Source: Streptosporangiaceae bacterium (GTDB lineage: Bacteria > Actinomycetota > Actinomycetes > Streptosporangiales > Streptosporangiaceae). Taken from it: DNA of 10,018 nucleotides. Made by a program: the position numbers and the translations under genes. The notes beneath the pieces were generated by a model. It was given only the letters and a program-made list of their open reading frames with translations. It was not told where the DNA came from and did no database searches. This document shows positions 1-5,294 of this stretch, piece after piece (position 1 is the stretch's first letter; each line of letters starts with the position of its first letter). The stretch lies in the NCBI GenBank assembly GCA_030040475.1, contig JASHTQ010000706.1, forward strand, positions 1 through 10,018, given 5' to 3'.

Positions 1-282
1 CGGACCGACCCGCTCGAGACCGCCTCGCTGCTCGCCGCGGCCGCCCACCTCACCCCCGCGCAGGCGCTCGCCGCGGTCACGGCCGACGCCTGGGCCGTGC
101 TCGGCCGTCAAGCTCCCGCGATCCGGGCGGGCGCGTCGGCCAGGTTCGTCGCCGTGGCCGGCGCCAGCGCCGGTGACGCCGTAGCCGCGCCGCCGCCGGA
201 CCGGATCGTCATCCGCGGCAGCCGGGTAGTCGCCCGCACGTCCGCCACCCGCGAGTTCCCGAGAGACAGCCAATCCAGGTAA
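1..282 (+). CDS. Amidohydrolase, cytosine-deaminase-like, C-terminal part (5' end outside window)
   Basis: The frame is open from base 1 to a TAA at 280-282 and gives 93 residues. The visible part starts DPLETASLLAAAAHLTPAQA, continues ALAAVTADAWAVLG and ends near DRIVIRGSRVVART. This is the usual end of CodA-type amidohydrolases: the last helices of the TIM barrel, then the small beta domain with its ADLVAV-like (here ARFVAV) and V-x-x-G-R-V-V-A-R strands. The family hydrolyses exocyclic amines or cyclic amides such as cytosine in the cytoplasm. The metal ligands would lie upstream and cannot be checked, so substrate and activity are open. The stop codon overlaps the Shine-Dalgarno of the next gene, so the two are probably co-transcribed. 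The 13 or so residues after VVART are not conserved-looking. Confidence 0.7.
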   Translation, partial: RTDPLETASLLAAAAHLTPAQALAAVTADAWAVLGRQAPAIRAGASARFVAVAGASAGDAVAAPPPDRIVIRGSRVVARTSATREFPRDSQSR

Positions 283-292
283 GGAGAGCACC

Positions 293-856
293 ATGGTCTG
301 GATCCGCACCATCCCGCCGGCCGACGCCGCCGGCCGGCTCAAGGAGGCCTACGACTGGCAAGCCAGCCGCCTCGGGCAGCCGACGGAGTTCACCCAGCTC
401 GGCAGCCTGGACCCGGAAATCGTGCACGCCCGGCTGATCCTGTACAAGGCGACGGAGAACGTCGCGTCGAGCCTCACGTTCCGCCAGCGGGAGCTGATCT
501 CCTACCTGACCTCCATCCTCAACTCGACCCCGCACTGCGCGTCGCTCGCCCGCACCCAGCTCAGCAACGCCGGCGAGGACGACCTCATCGCGATCCTCGA
601 CGGCGGCGACTACGACCGGCTCGACCCCGCCGACGCCGCGCTGGCCCGCTACGTGCACAAGGTGACGCTGAGCCCGGGAGCGGTGACCGAGGCCGACATC
701 GGGGAACTGCGCGGCGCGGGGTTCAGCGACATCGAGATCCTCGACGCCAACAACCGCACCGCGCACCTCAACTACACCAACCGGGTCGCCAACGGCCTCG
801 GCCTGCTGACCGAGGCGCCGCTAGCCGAGCGGTCGAAGACCCGAGTCCCCGGCTGA
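293..856 (+). CDS. CMD/AhpD-fold protein 1, altered active site
   Basis: This 187-residue protein belongs to the carboxymuconolactone decarboxylase/AhpD-like superfamily of small helical proteins, many of them thiol peroxidases. The ATG at 293 follows AAGGAGA at 281-287, which overlaps the preceding stop. The core reads E67, then T79-P80-H81-C82-A83-S84-L85-A86. Aligned on AhpD (Glu118, Cys130, His132, Cys133, His137), the Glu, the inner His and the second Cys are kept. The first Cys is Thr79 and the last His is Ala86. A CxxC disulfide peroxidase cycle is therefore not possible within one chain. A one-Cys reaction, or a partner thiol such as the OsmC protein nearby, is conceivable but is inference. 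The YTNRVANGLGL tail matches the paralog at 1408-1998. It is probably co-transcribed with the amidohydrolase upstream. Confidence 0.85.
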   Translation: MVWIRTIPPADAAGRLKEAYDWQASRLGQPTEFTQLGSLDPEIVHARLILYKATENVASSLTFRQRELISYLTSILNSTPHCASLARTQLSNAGEDDLIAILDGGDYDRLDPADAALARYVHKVTLSPGAVTEADIGELRGAGFSDIEILDANNRTAHLNYTNRVANGLGLLTEAPLAERSKTRVPG

Positions 857-861
857 GCCCG

Positions 862-1362
862 CTAGCCGACCGATATCTGCCTGTCAACCGGCACCGGGTT
901 GCTGAACATATCGAGCACCGGGCAGTGGGCGTCCACGGCGGCGGCAAGCTCCTCGTAGCGTGCGGCCTCCTCCGGCCCGCTGAGCCTGACCCGGAGCCGC
1001 ACCGCACCGTAGCCGGGGCGTACCGAGTCGTCGATGCCGAAGAAGCCGCGCACGTCCAGGTCGCCCTCCACCTCCACCTGGACGCCGTCGAGCGCGATGC
1101 CGAGCTGGGCCGCCCAGAAGCGGTAGGTGATGGCCTGGCACGAGCCAAGGGCGATGAGGGCGTACTCGACGGGGTTGGCGGCGACGTTGCCCCCGCCGAG
1201 GCTCTCCGGCTCGTCCACGGTCACGCGGTGCCCGGAACCGGTAAGGGACGCCACCTCGGTCACGCCCACCAGGTCGTGCTCCGAGCGGAACACGGCCTGG
1301 GCATTCTTCGTATCGGCGGCAACCGCGGACCTGGTGGCCTCAATGACTTCGATGACCGACAT
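862..1362 (-). CDS. OsmC/Ohr-family peroxidase-like protein
   Basis: This 166-residue protein has the OsmC/Ohr layout. The N-terminal beta part ends in GGGNVAANPVEYALIALGSC, with Cys75 at the start of the central helix. The second half carries DAHCPVLDMF with Cys147. The two cysteines at these places are the peroxidatic and resolving pair of OsmC/Ohr enzymes, which reduce organic hydroperoxides in the cytoplasm with lipoyl or other thiol reductants. Length is typical. The start is ATG at 1362-1360; GAGAGGAAG ends 8 nt upstream. It lies 45 bp downstream of the CMD paralog on the same strand, so the two probably share a transcript. Its stop is 5 bp from that of the convergent CMD protein 1. Family is clear; the substrate hydroperoxide is not. 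Confidence 0.9.
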   Translation of the reverse strand: MSVIEVIEATRSAVAADTKNAQAVFRSEHDLVGVTEVASLTGSGHRVTVDEPESLGGGNVAANPVEYALIALGSCQAITYRFWAAQLGIALDGVQVEVEGDLDVRGFFGIDDSVRPGYGAVRLRVRLSGPEEAARYEELAAAVDAHCPVLDMFSNPVPVDRQISVG

Positions 1363-1407
1363 GAACGGATCTTCCTCTCACTGGAGTCGTGCGGGTTCGG
1401 TGATCCC

Positions 1408-1998
1408 TCAGCGCGGGGCCGCGCCGACGGCGTGCTCGGCCGGTACCTCCGACCGCAGCCCGAGGCCGGTGGCGACCCGGTTGGTGTAGCTGTAGTAGGC
1501 GGCCAGGTTGTTCAGCGCGACGATGTCGGCGTCGGACAGCCCCGCCTCCCGCAGGGCGTCGATGTCGTGTTCGCCGACGGCGCCCGGGCTGATGGTCAGG
1601 ATCGCGGCATACCGGACGATCTCGTCGAGGCGGGCGTCTCCCGTCCCGCCGGCCAGCGGGTCGTCGGCCAGCCGGGCGACGAGTTCATCGGGTACCCCCT
1701 CGAGCTGGAGCTTGCGGCGGGCGCCCGACGCGCAGTGCGGCGTCTGGTTGACCACCGAGGTCACGTAGACGACCGCGTGCTTCTCGGTCTCCGTCAGGCC
1801 CGACTCGAGCTGATCGACGACCTTGTACAGCCGCAGCCGCTCGTAGACGAGCTCGGGGTGGAGGCTGCCGAGCTGGGTGTACTCGGTCGGCTCGCCCAGC
1901 CGCCGTGCCTGCCAGTCGTAGGCCTCCTTGAGGAGCCCGTCCGCTTCCTCGGGCGCCACTGTGGCCACCCACGCCTCCGGCCGCCTGGTTTCGCCCAT
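1408..1998 (-). CDS. CMD/AhpD-fold protein 2, altered active site
   Basis: This 196-residue protein is a paralog of the one at 293-856; by eye about half the positions match. Shared blocks are KEAYDWQA, RLG-x-PTE, TQLGSL and the YTNRVA-x-GLGL tail. The active-site stretch is T86-P87-H88-C89-A90-S91-G92-A93. As in the paralog, the first Cys of CxxC is Thr and the distal His is Ala. In addition, the position of the catalytic Glu (Glu67 in the paralog) is His74. A classical AhpD hydroperoxidase mechanism is therefore unlikely. The ATG at 1998-1996 has a strong purine-rich ribosome site (AGAGGAGAGG, plus-strand bases 2002-2011). It is the first gene of a minus-strand pair with OsmC and is divergent from the ABC/LLM operon across a 380-bp spacer. 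An alternative role is a non-enzymatic or decarboxylase/isomerase-like member. Confidence 0.85.
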   Translation of the reverse strand: MGETRRPEAWVATVAPEEADGLLKEAYDWQARRLGEPTEYTQLGSLHPELVYERLRLYKVVDQLESGLTETEKHAVVYVTSVVNQTPHCASGARRKLQLEGVPDELVARLADDPLAGGTGDARLDEIVRYAAILTISPGAVGEHDIDALREAGLSDADIVALNNLAAYYSYTNRVATGLGLRSEVPAEHAVGAAPR

Positions 1999-2072
1999 CT
2001 GCCTCTCCTCTAGTTAGCTGTTGCCCGTATTACGTGACATCCGGCCCGATCTCATCCGATGCTGGCGCGTCC

Positions 2073-2117
2073 GCAGGGACCGGCGCGACGGCAGTGGCGC
2101 CGGTACGGTCGCCCTGC
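2073..2117. repeat. Interrupted inverted repeat (possible hairpin)
   Basis: ACCGGCGC (2079-2086) pairs perfectly with GCGCCGGT (2097-2104) across a 10-nt loop. The outer GCAGGG (2073-2078) pairs with CCCTGC (2112-2117), leaving a 7-nt bulge on one side. Together these give 14 base pairs. There is no T-run on either side, so it is not a normal intrinsic terminator. It could be a structured element in the upstream part of the divergent spacer, or chance in very GC-rich DNA. Confidence 0.4.
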
Positions 2118-2280
2118 CCGGCGTACAGAGGGGTCCGTGTCCCCCAGGCCCCGATAGGCGGGGGTTGTGGCCCACGCACCCCGATCGGCTAGCCCATCCG
2201 TGCCCCGGGGCCGACGGGCGTGGCGACCCGGCGTTTCGGGCAAGCCCCTGGTTCCTCATCCGTCGTCGCGTCCCTCTCCC

Positions 2281-2305
2281 GTTCGCCTGTTCGGCTGTCG
2301 CGAAC
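2281..2305. repeat. Short inverted repeat upstream of the ABC/LLM promoter
   Basis: GTTCGC (2281-2286) and GCGAAC (2300-2305) form a 6-bp inverted repeat with a 13-bp gap; TGTTCG and TGTCG steps repeat inside. Its centre (about 2293) is some 62 bp before the expected transcription start near 2355, a position where activators often bind. The match is short, so the regulatory reading is only a suggestion. Confidence 0.25.
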
Positions 2306-2319
2306 ACCTATAAGCAGCA

Positions 2320-2348
2320 TTGACTACTATATTGACCGGAAATATAGT
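2320..2348 (+). promoter_or_regulatory. Sigma70-type promoter of the ABC/LLM operon
   Basis: A -35 hexamer TTGACT (2320-2325) and a -10 hexamer TATAGT (2343-2348) are separated by exactly 17 bp; each matches the consensus at five of six positions. Transcription would start near 2355-2356, leaving a leader of about 23 nt before the ATG at 2379, enough for the AGGA ribosome site at 2366-2369. It lies in an AT-rich island in otherwise GC-rich DNA. The core hexamers fall inside the two arms of a perfect inverted repeat (2322-2352), so a protein bound there would compete with RNA polymerase. The start point is inferred, not seen. Confidence 0.7.
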
Positions 2349-2352
2349 AGTC
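2322..2352. promoter_or_regulatory. Perfect 12-bp palindrome, probable repressor operator
   Basis: GACTACTATATT (2322-2333) and AATATAGTAGTC (2341-2352) are exact reverse complements around the 7-bp spacer GACCGGA. The whole 31 bp overlaps the -35 and -10 of the promoter for the ABC/LLM operon. Such symmetry is typical of operators for dimeric helix-turn-helix repressors (TetR, GntR, PadR and others). The sequence does not let me choose a family, and no regulator gene lies in the window. Because the site is symmetric, it also creates a mirrored TATAGT on the minus strand (2331-2326), preceded 17 bp away by a poorer -35 (AGGACT, 2354-2349). Weak divergent transcription is therefore possible. 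Confidence 0.75.
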
Positions 2353-2378
2353 CTTGTGCCGGAACAGGACAAGAGCGG

Positions 2379-3182
2379 ATGAACGCTGCCACCGCAGCCG
2401 GAACCCCCAGCCAGCGCGAAACGGCGGGGGACAGGCCCGATGCCAGCGTGAACGTCGCCGACGTGTCGAAGCGCTTCGATGACGGCACGCTGGCGCTGCT
2501 CCCGGTCAGCTTCTCCGTCCTGCCCGGGGAGTTCGTCGCCATCGTCGGGCCCTCGGGTTGCGGTAAGTCCACGCTGCTGCGCCTGGCCGCCGGCCTGACG
2601 GCTCCCTCTACCGGGACGCTCGCGGTCGGCGCTCGCAACGTCGGCTACGTCTTCCAGGACCCGACCCTGCTGCCGTGGCGATCCGTGCGGCGCAACGTGG
2701 AGTTGCTCGGGGAGCTTCACGGGGTGCCGAAGCCGGCGCGGCGGGCGGCCGCGGAGGCCGCGATCACGACGGTCGGCCTGGCCGGGTTCGAGGACAAGTA
2801 TCCCCGCGCCCTGTCGGGCGGGATGAGGATGCGCGCGTCTCTTGCCCGGGCGCTGACGATGTCTCCCGACGTCTTCCTCTTCGACGAGCCGTTCGGCGCG
2901 GTGGACGAGATCACCAGGGAACGGCTGAACGACGAGTTGCTTGGCCTGTTCCAGGCCCGCCGGTTCGCCGCCCTGTTCGTCACCCACTCGGTGACCGAGG
3001 CGGCGTTCCTCGCCACCCGGGTGCTCGTCATGTCCGAGCGTCCCGGCCGGATACTGACCGATCTGGCGGTGCCCTTCGGCTACCCCCGCAGTCCCGAGCT
3101 GCGCTACGACCCGGCGTTCGCCCAGGTGACCGGCACGATCAGCGCTGCGCTGCGATCCGAGTCCGGCGGCGGCTCCCGGTGA
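2379..3182 (+). CDS. ABC transporter ATP-binding protein, NitT/TauT (SsuB/TauB-like) family
   Basis: This 267-residue cytoplasmic ATPase would power import with the permease and binding protein that follow. All nucleotide-binding motifs are intact: Walker A GPSGCGKST (57-65), Q-loop in VFQDPTLLPW (Gln93), signature LSGGM (145-149), Walker B FLFDEP (166-171, Glu170 catalytic) and H-loop His203. The DPTLLPW and EPFGAVD stretches are typical of nitrate/sulfonate/taurine importers. I chose the ATG at 2379 because AGGA (2366-2369) stands 9 nt before it and the promoter lies just upstream. The same frame is open back to a GTG at 2220, but that would start upstream of the promoter and read through it. 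The stop overlaps the permease start by 4 bp. Substrate cannot be told from this subunit. Confidence 0.93.
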   Translation: MNAATAAGTPSQRETAGDRPDASVNVADVSKRFDDGTLALLPVSFSVLPGEFVAIVGPSGCGKSTLLRLAAGLTAPSTGTLAVGARNVGYVFQDPTLLPWRSVRRNVELLGELHGVPKPARRAAAEAAITTVGLAGFEDKYPRALSGGMRMRASLARALTMSPDVFLFDEPFGAVDEITRERLNDELLGLFQARRFAALFVTHSVTEAAFLATRVLVMSERPGRILTDLAVPFGYPRSPELRYDPAFAQVTGTISAALRSESGGGSR

Positions 3183-4075
3183 CCCGCGCGACCTCGAGCT
3201 CGATCCGGGCGGCCACCGAGGACCCGGTGGTGGCCGAGGACTGGGATGACCTCGTTCCCCGGGCGCCGAAGCGGTCCCGGCGGGTGGCATGGCGCGCTGT
3301 GCTGCCCCCGCTGGTGACGTTCGGCTGCGTCATCGGCCTGTGGTACCTGGTCAGCTACGCCCTGTTGACGCCCGGCCGCCGCTTCCTGCTGCCTCCGCCG
3401 CAGCAGGTGATCCAGGGCGGCTTCCTGACGTGGAGCCAGTTCAGCCAGATCCTCGACGGGCTCGCGCTAACCGCGAAGGCCGCCGCCGCCGGATTCGGCA
3501 TAGCCACCGTGCTCGGCATCGCCATAGCCATAGCCATGAGCCAGGCGAAGGCGATCGAGCGGTCCATCTACCCGTACGCGGTCATCCTGCAGACCATACC
3601 GATCCTGGCCATCGTCCCCCTGATCGGTTTCGCCTTCGGTTTCACGTTCCGGAGCCGGGTCCTTGTCTGCGTGCTCATCGCCCTGTTCCCGATCATCACC
3701 AACACGCTGTTCGGGCTGCTGTCGGCCGATCACGGCCAGCACGACCTGTTCACCCTGCACGGCGCCGGCCGGTGGAAGCGGCTGTGGAAGCTCCAGTTCC
3801 CTGGCGCTCTGCCCAGCATCTTCACCGGCCTGCGGATATCCGCCGGCCTGTCGGTCATCGGCGCGGTCGTCGGCGACTTCTTCTTCCTCCAGGGCCAGCC
3901 CGGCCTTGGCGCCCTCATCAACCTCTACAGCAATCGTCTCGAACCGGACCAGCTCTACGCCGCGGTCATCGTCGCCTCGCTGTTCGGGGTGCTGACCTTC
4001 GTGCTCGTCGGGCTCATCGCCCAGCGTGTCGTCGGAGGGTGGCACGAGTCCGCCCGCGGCCGGGACAAGAGCTGA
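3179..4075 (+). CDS. ABC transporter permease, NitT/TauT (SsuC/TauC-like) family
   Basis: This is a 298-residue inner-membrane subunit that should form the import channel as a dimer. A charged N-terminal tail of about 40 residues precedes roughly six hydrophobic segments (about 43-62, 98-120, 130-153, 160-181, 222-238 and 261-282). The cytoplasmic coupling loop around 190-221 (LHGAGRWKRLWKL, then FPGALPSIFTGLR) matches the EAA loop of the BPD_transp_1 domain that docks on the ATPase. The start is GTG at 3179, which overlaps the ATPase stop as GTGA. The frame is open much further upstream, but that part is an overlap artefact inside the ATPase gene. There is no strong Shine-Dalgarno, so translation is probably coupled. 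An in-frame hexamer repeat (3521-3538) encodes AIAIAM in the second membrane segment. Confidence 0.92.
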   Translation: MTRATSSSIRAATEDPVVAEDWDDLVPRAPKRSRRVAWRAVLPPLVTFGCVIGLWYLVSYALLTPGRRFLLPPPQQVIQGGFLTWSQFSQILDGLALTAKAAAAGFGIATVLGIAIAIAMSQAKAIERSIYPYAVILQTIPILAIVPLIGFAFGFTFRSRVLVCVLIALFPIITNTLFGLLSADHGQHDLFTLHGAGRWKRLWKLQFPGALPSIFTGLRISAGLSVIGAVVGDFFFLQGQPGLGALINLYSNRLEPDQLYAAVIVASLFGVLTFVLVGLIAQRVVGGWHESARGRDKS

Positions 4076-4099
4076 GCCCGGACCTCTCGAGCGTCTCCA

Positions 4100-4105
4100 A
4101 AGGAG
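4100..4105 (+). promoter_or_regulatory. Ribosome binding site of the solute-binding protein
   Basis: AAGGAG stands 9 nt before the GTG at 4115. It fixes the start of the lipoprotein at this GTG, directly before a well-formed signal peptide. It is clearly stronger than the sites of the permease and LLM2, which rely on stop-start overlaps. Higher output of the binding protein than of the membrane subunit would fit the usual stoichiometry of such importers. Confidence 0.7.
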
Positions 4106-4114
4106 CAACCTTCA

Positions 4115-5290
4115 GTGGCACAGCTAAAGGTAAAGGCCGCCCTCATAGGCGGGGTGGCGGTGGCCACCCTCGTGGCCGCCTGCAGTTCCAGCACGTCCTC
4201 TACCAGCGCGGCCTCGTCGAGCACCGGCAACGCCGCGATATCTCCCGCGATTGACCTGGCCGGCATCTGCCCGAGCACGATCATCGTCCAGACCGACTGG
4301 TATCCGGAGGCGGACGACTTCATCCCCTACGAGCTGGCCGGCCCGAACGGGACCGTGGACACGAGCAACAAGAGCTACACCGCCGAGCTGCTGGCCAGCG
4401 GCAAGGACACCGGGGTCAAGATCCAGGTGCGGGCCGGCGGCCCGGCGATCGGCGACCAGCTCGTGGCGGCCGAGCTGTACGAGGACCCGAGCATCCTGCT
4501 CGGTTTCGTCGAGACCGACCAGGCCATAGAGCTGTCGAACACCCAGCCGACCGTGGCCGTCATCGCCGACAGGCAGGAGGCTCCGACGATCATCGCATGG
4601 AGCCCGGCCGAGCACCCGGGGGTCAAGACGATCGCCCAGCTCGGAAAGACCGACACGACCGTCCTGTACTACAACGGGGCGCCCTACATGGATTACCTCA
4701 CCGGCGCCGGCATCCTGTCCAGCAAGCAGATAGACGGCGCCTACAACGGGACGCCCGCCCAGTTCGTCGCGTCGGGCGGCAAGGACGCCCTGCAGGGTTT
4801 CGCCACCGCCGAGCCCTACGAGTACTCCCACGAGGTCTCCCAGTGGGACAAGCCCCTCACCTACCAGCTGGTCAGCGACTACGGCTACGACCCTTACCCG
4901 GCGCTGGCCACCGTGCCGCAGAACATCACCAAGTACGCGGCCTGCTTCAAGAAACTGGTGCCGATCATCCAGCAGGGCATCGTCGACTACGCGGCGAACC
5001 CCGGGCCGGCCGACGCGCTGATCGTCAAGCTCGTCCAGGAGTACAACGCGGGCTGGGAGTACGACGCCGGCGAGGCCGCCTACGCCGCCCAGACCATGCT
5101 GTCCGACAACATCATCGCGAACTCGCCGGACGGCACGGTCGGCGCCTTCGACGACACCCGTATCTCCAAGCTCATCACGCTGCTGAGCCCGATCTACGCA
5201 AAGGACGGCAAGCCGATCAAGGCCGGCCTGACCCCGCAGGACATCGCGACCAACCAGTTCCTCGACCCGTCCATCCACCTGCCCGGCTAG
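4115..5290 (+). CDS. ABC transporter solute-binding lipoprotein, NMT1/SsuA-like
   Basis: This 391-residue extracytoplasmic binding protein would deliver the substrate to the preceding permease. The signal peptide (Lys5, Lys7, then a hydrophobic core) ends in a lipobox VAA-C with the lipidated Cys23. A Ser/Thr/Ala linker runs to about residue 42. The mature domain begins ICPSTIIVQTDWYPEADD; the QTDW-x-PE block resembles NMT1/THI5-type proteins, which bind pyrimidine, sulfonate or related small molecules. Two further cysteines, Cys52 and Cys277 (KYAACFKKL), are the only others and may form a disulfide. The region GAPYMDYLTGAGILSSKQID fits the ligand-cleft lobe. The GTG start is preceded by AAGGAG. 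It lies 39 bp after the permease. The ligand is unknown: resemblance to thiamine-precursor binders is weak evidence, and no thi genes are nearby. Confidence 0.88.
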   Translation: MAQLKVKAALIGGVAVATLVAACSSSTSSTSAASSSTGNAAISPAIDLAGICPSTIIVQTDWYPEADDFIPYELAGPNGTVDTSNKSYTAELLASGKDTGVKIQVRAGGPAIGDQLVAAELYEDPSILLGFVETDQAIELSNTQPTVAVIADRQEAPTIIAWSPAEHPGVKTIAQLGKTDTTVLYYNGAPYMDYLTGAGILSSKQIDGAYNGTPAQFVASGGKDALQGFATAEPYEYSHEVSQWDKPLTYQLVSDYGYDPYPALATVPQNITKYAACFKKLVPIIQQGIVDYAANPGPADALIVKLVQEYNAGWEYDAGEAAYAAQTMLSDNIIANSPDGTVGAFDDTRISKLITLLSPIYAKDGKPIKAGLTPQDIATNQFLDPSIHLPG

Positions 5291-5294
5291 CGGG

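Larger units (their letters stand above)
1999..2378. other. Divergent intergenic region with regulatory signals, no gene
   Basis: This spacer lies between the divergent starts of CMD protein 2 (minus) and the ABC ATPase (plus). Open frames exist on both strands but look like GC-bias artefacts: Arg/Pro/Gly-rich and without a recognisable fold. From about 2041 to 2280 it is very GC-rich and holds several inverted repeats, the best at 2073-2117. From about 2305 to 2355 it becomes AT-rich and carries the promoter and palindrome listed separately. A weak minus-strand -10-like hexamer (TAATAC, plus bases 2027-2032) lies 28 bp before the CMD start, but I see no matching -35. No known riboswitch motif is recognisable. 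The plus-strand leader would be only about 23 nt. Confidence 0.7.

Noticed and set aside
925..2013. Long plus-strand open frame (362 codons) antisense to OsmC and CMD 2
   Set aside because: It runs opposite two well-recognised genes and its product is His/Gly/Arg-rich without a fold. Such frames are common in GC-rich DNA.
2309..2314. TATAAG as an alternative -10 for the ABC/LLM operon
   Set aside because: No -35-like hexamer stands 16-18 bp upstream, while the pair at 2320-2348 has ideal spacing.
2220..2378. N-terminal extension of the ATPase from GTG 2220
   Set aside because: It would start upstream of the promoter and palindrome; ATG 2379 has a good ribosome site and gives a normal family length.
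2256..3290. Minus-strand open frame opposite the ABC ATPase
   Set aside because: The plus strand carries all ABC motifs; the antisense product is low-complexity Arg/Gly/Pro.
3521..3538. GCCATA/GCCATG hexamer repeat in the permease
   Set aside because: It encodes an Ala-Ile membrane stretch; a repeat of this kind is expected in a hydrophobic helix.
4115..5290. Assignment as a thiamine-precursor (ThiY) transporter
   Set aside because: No thi genes and no TPP riboswitch: the inferred leader is only about 23 nt. Resemblance is limited to the general NMT1/THI5 family.
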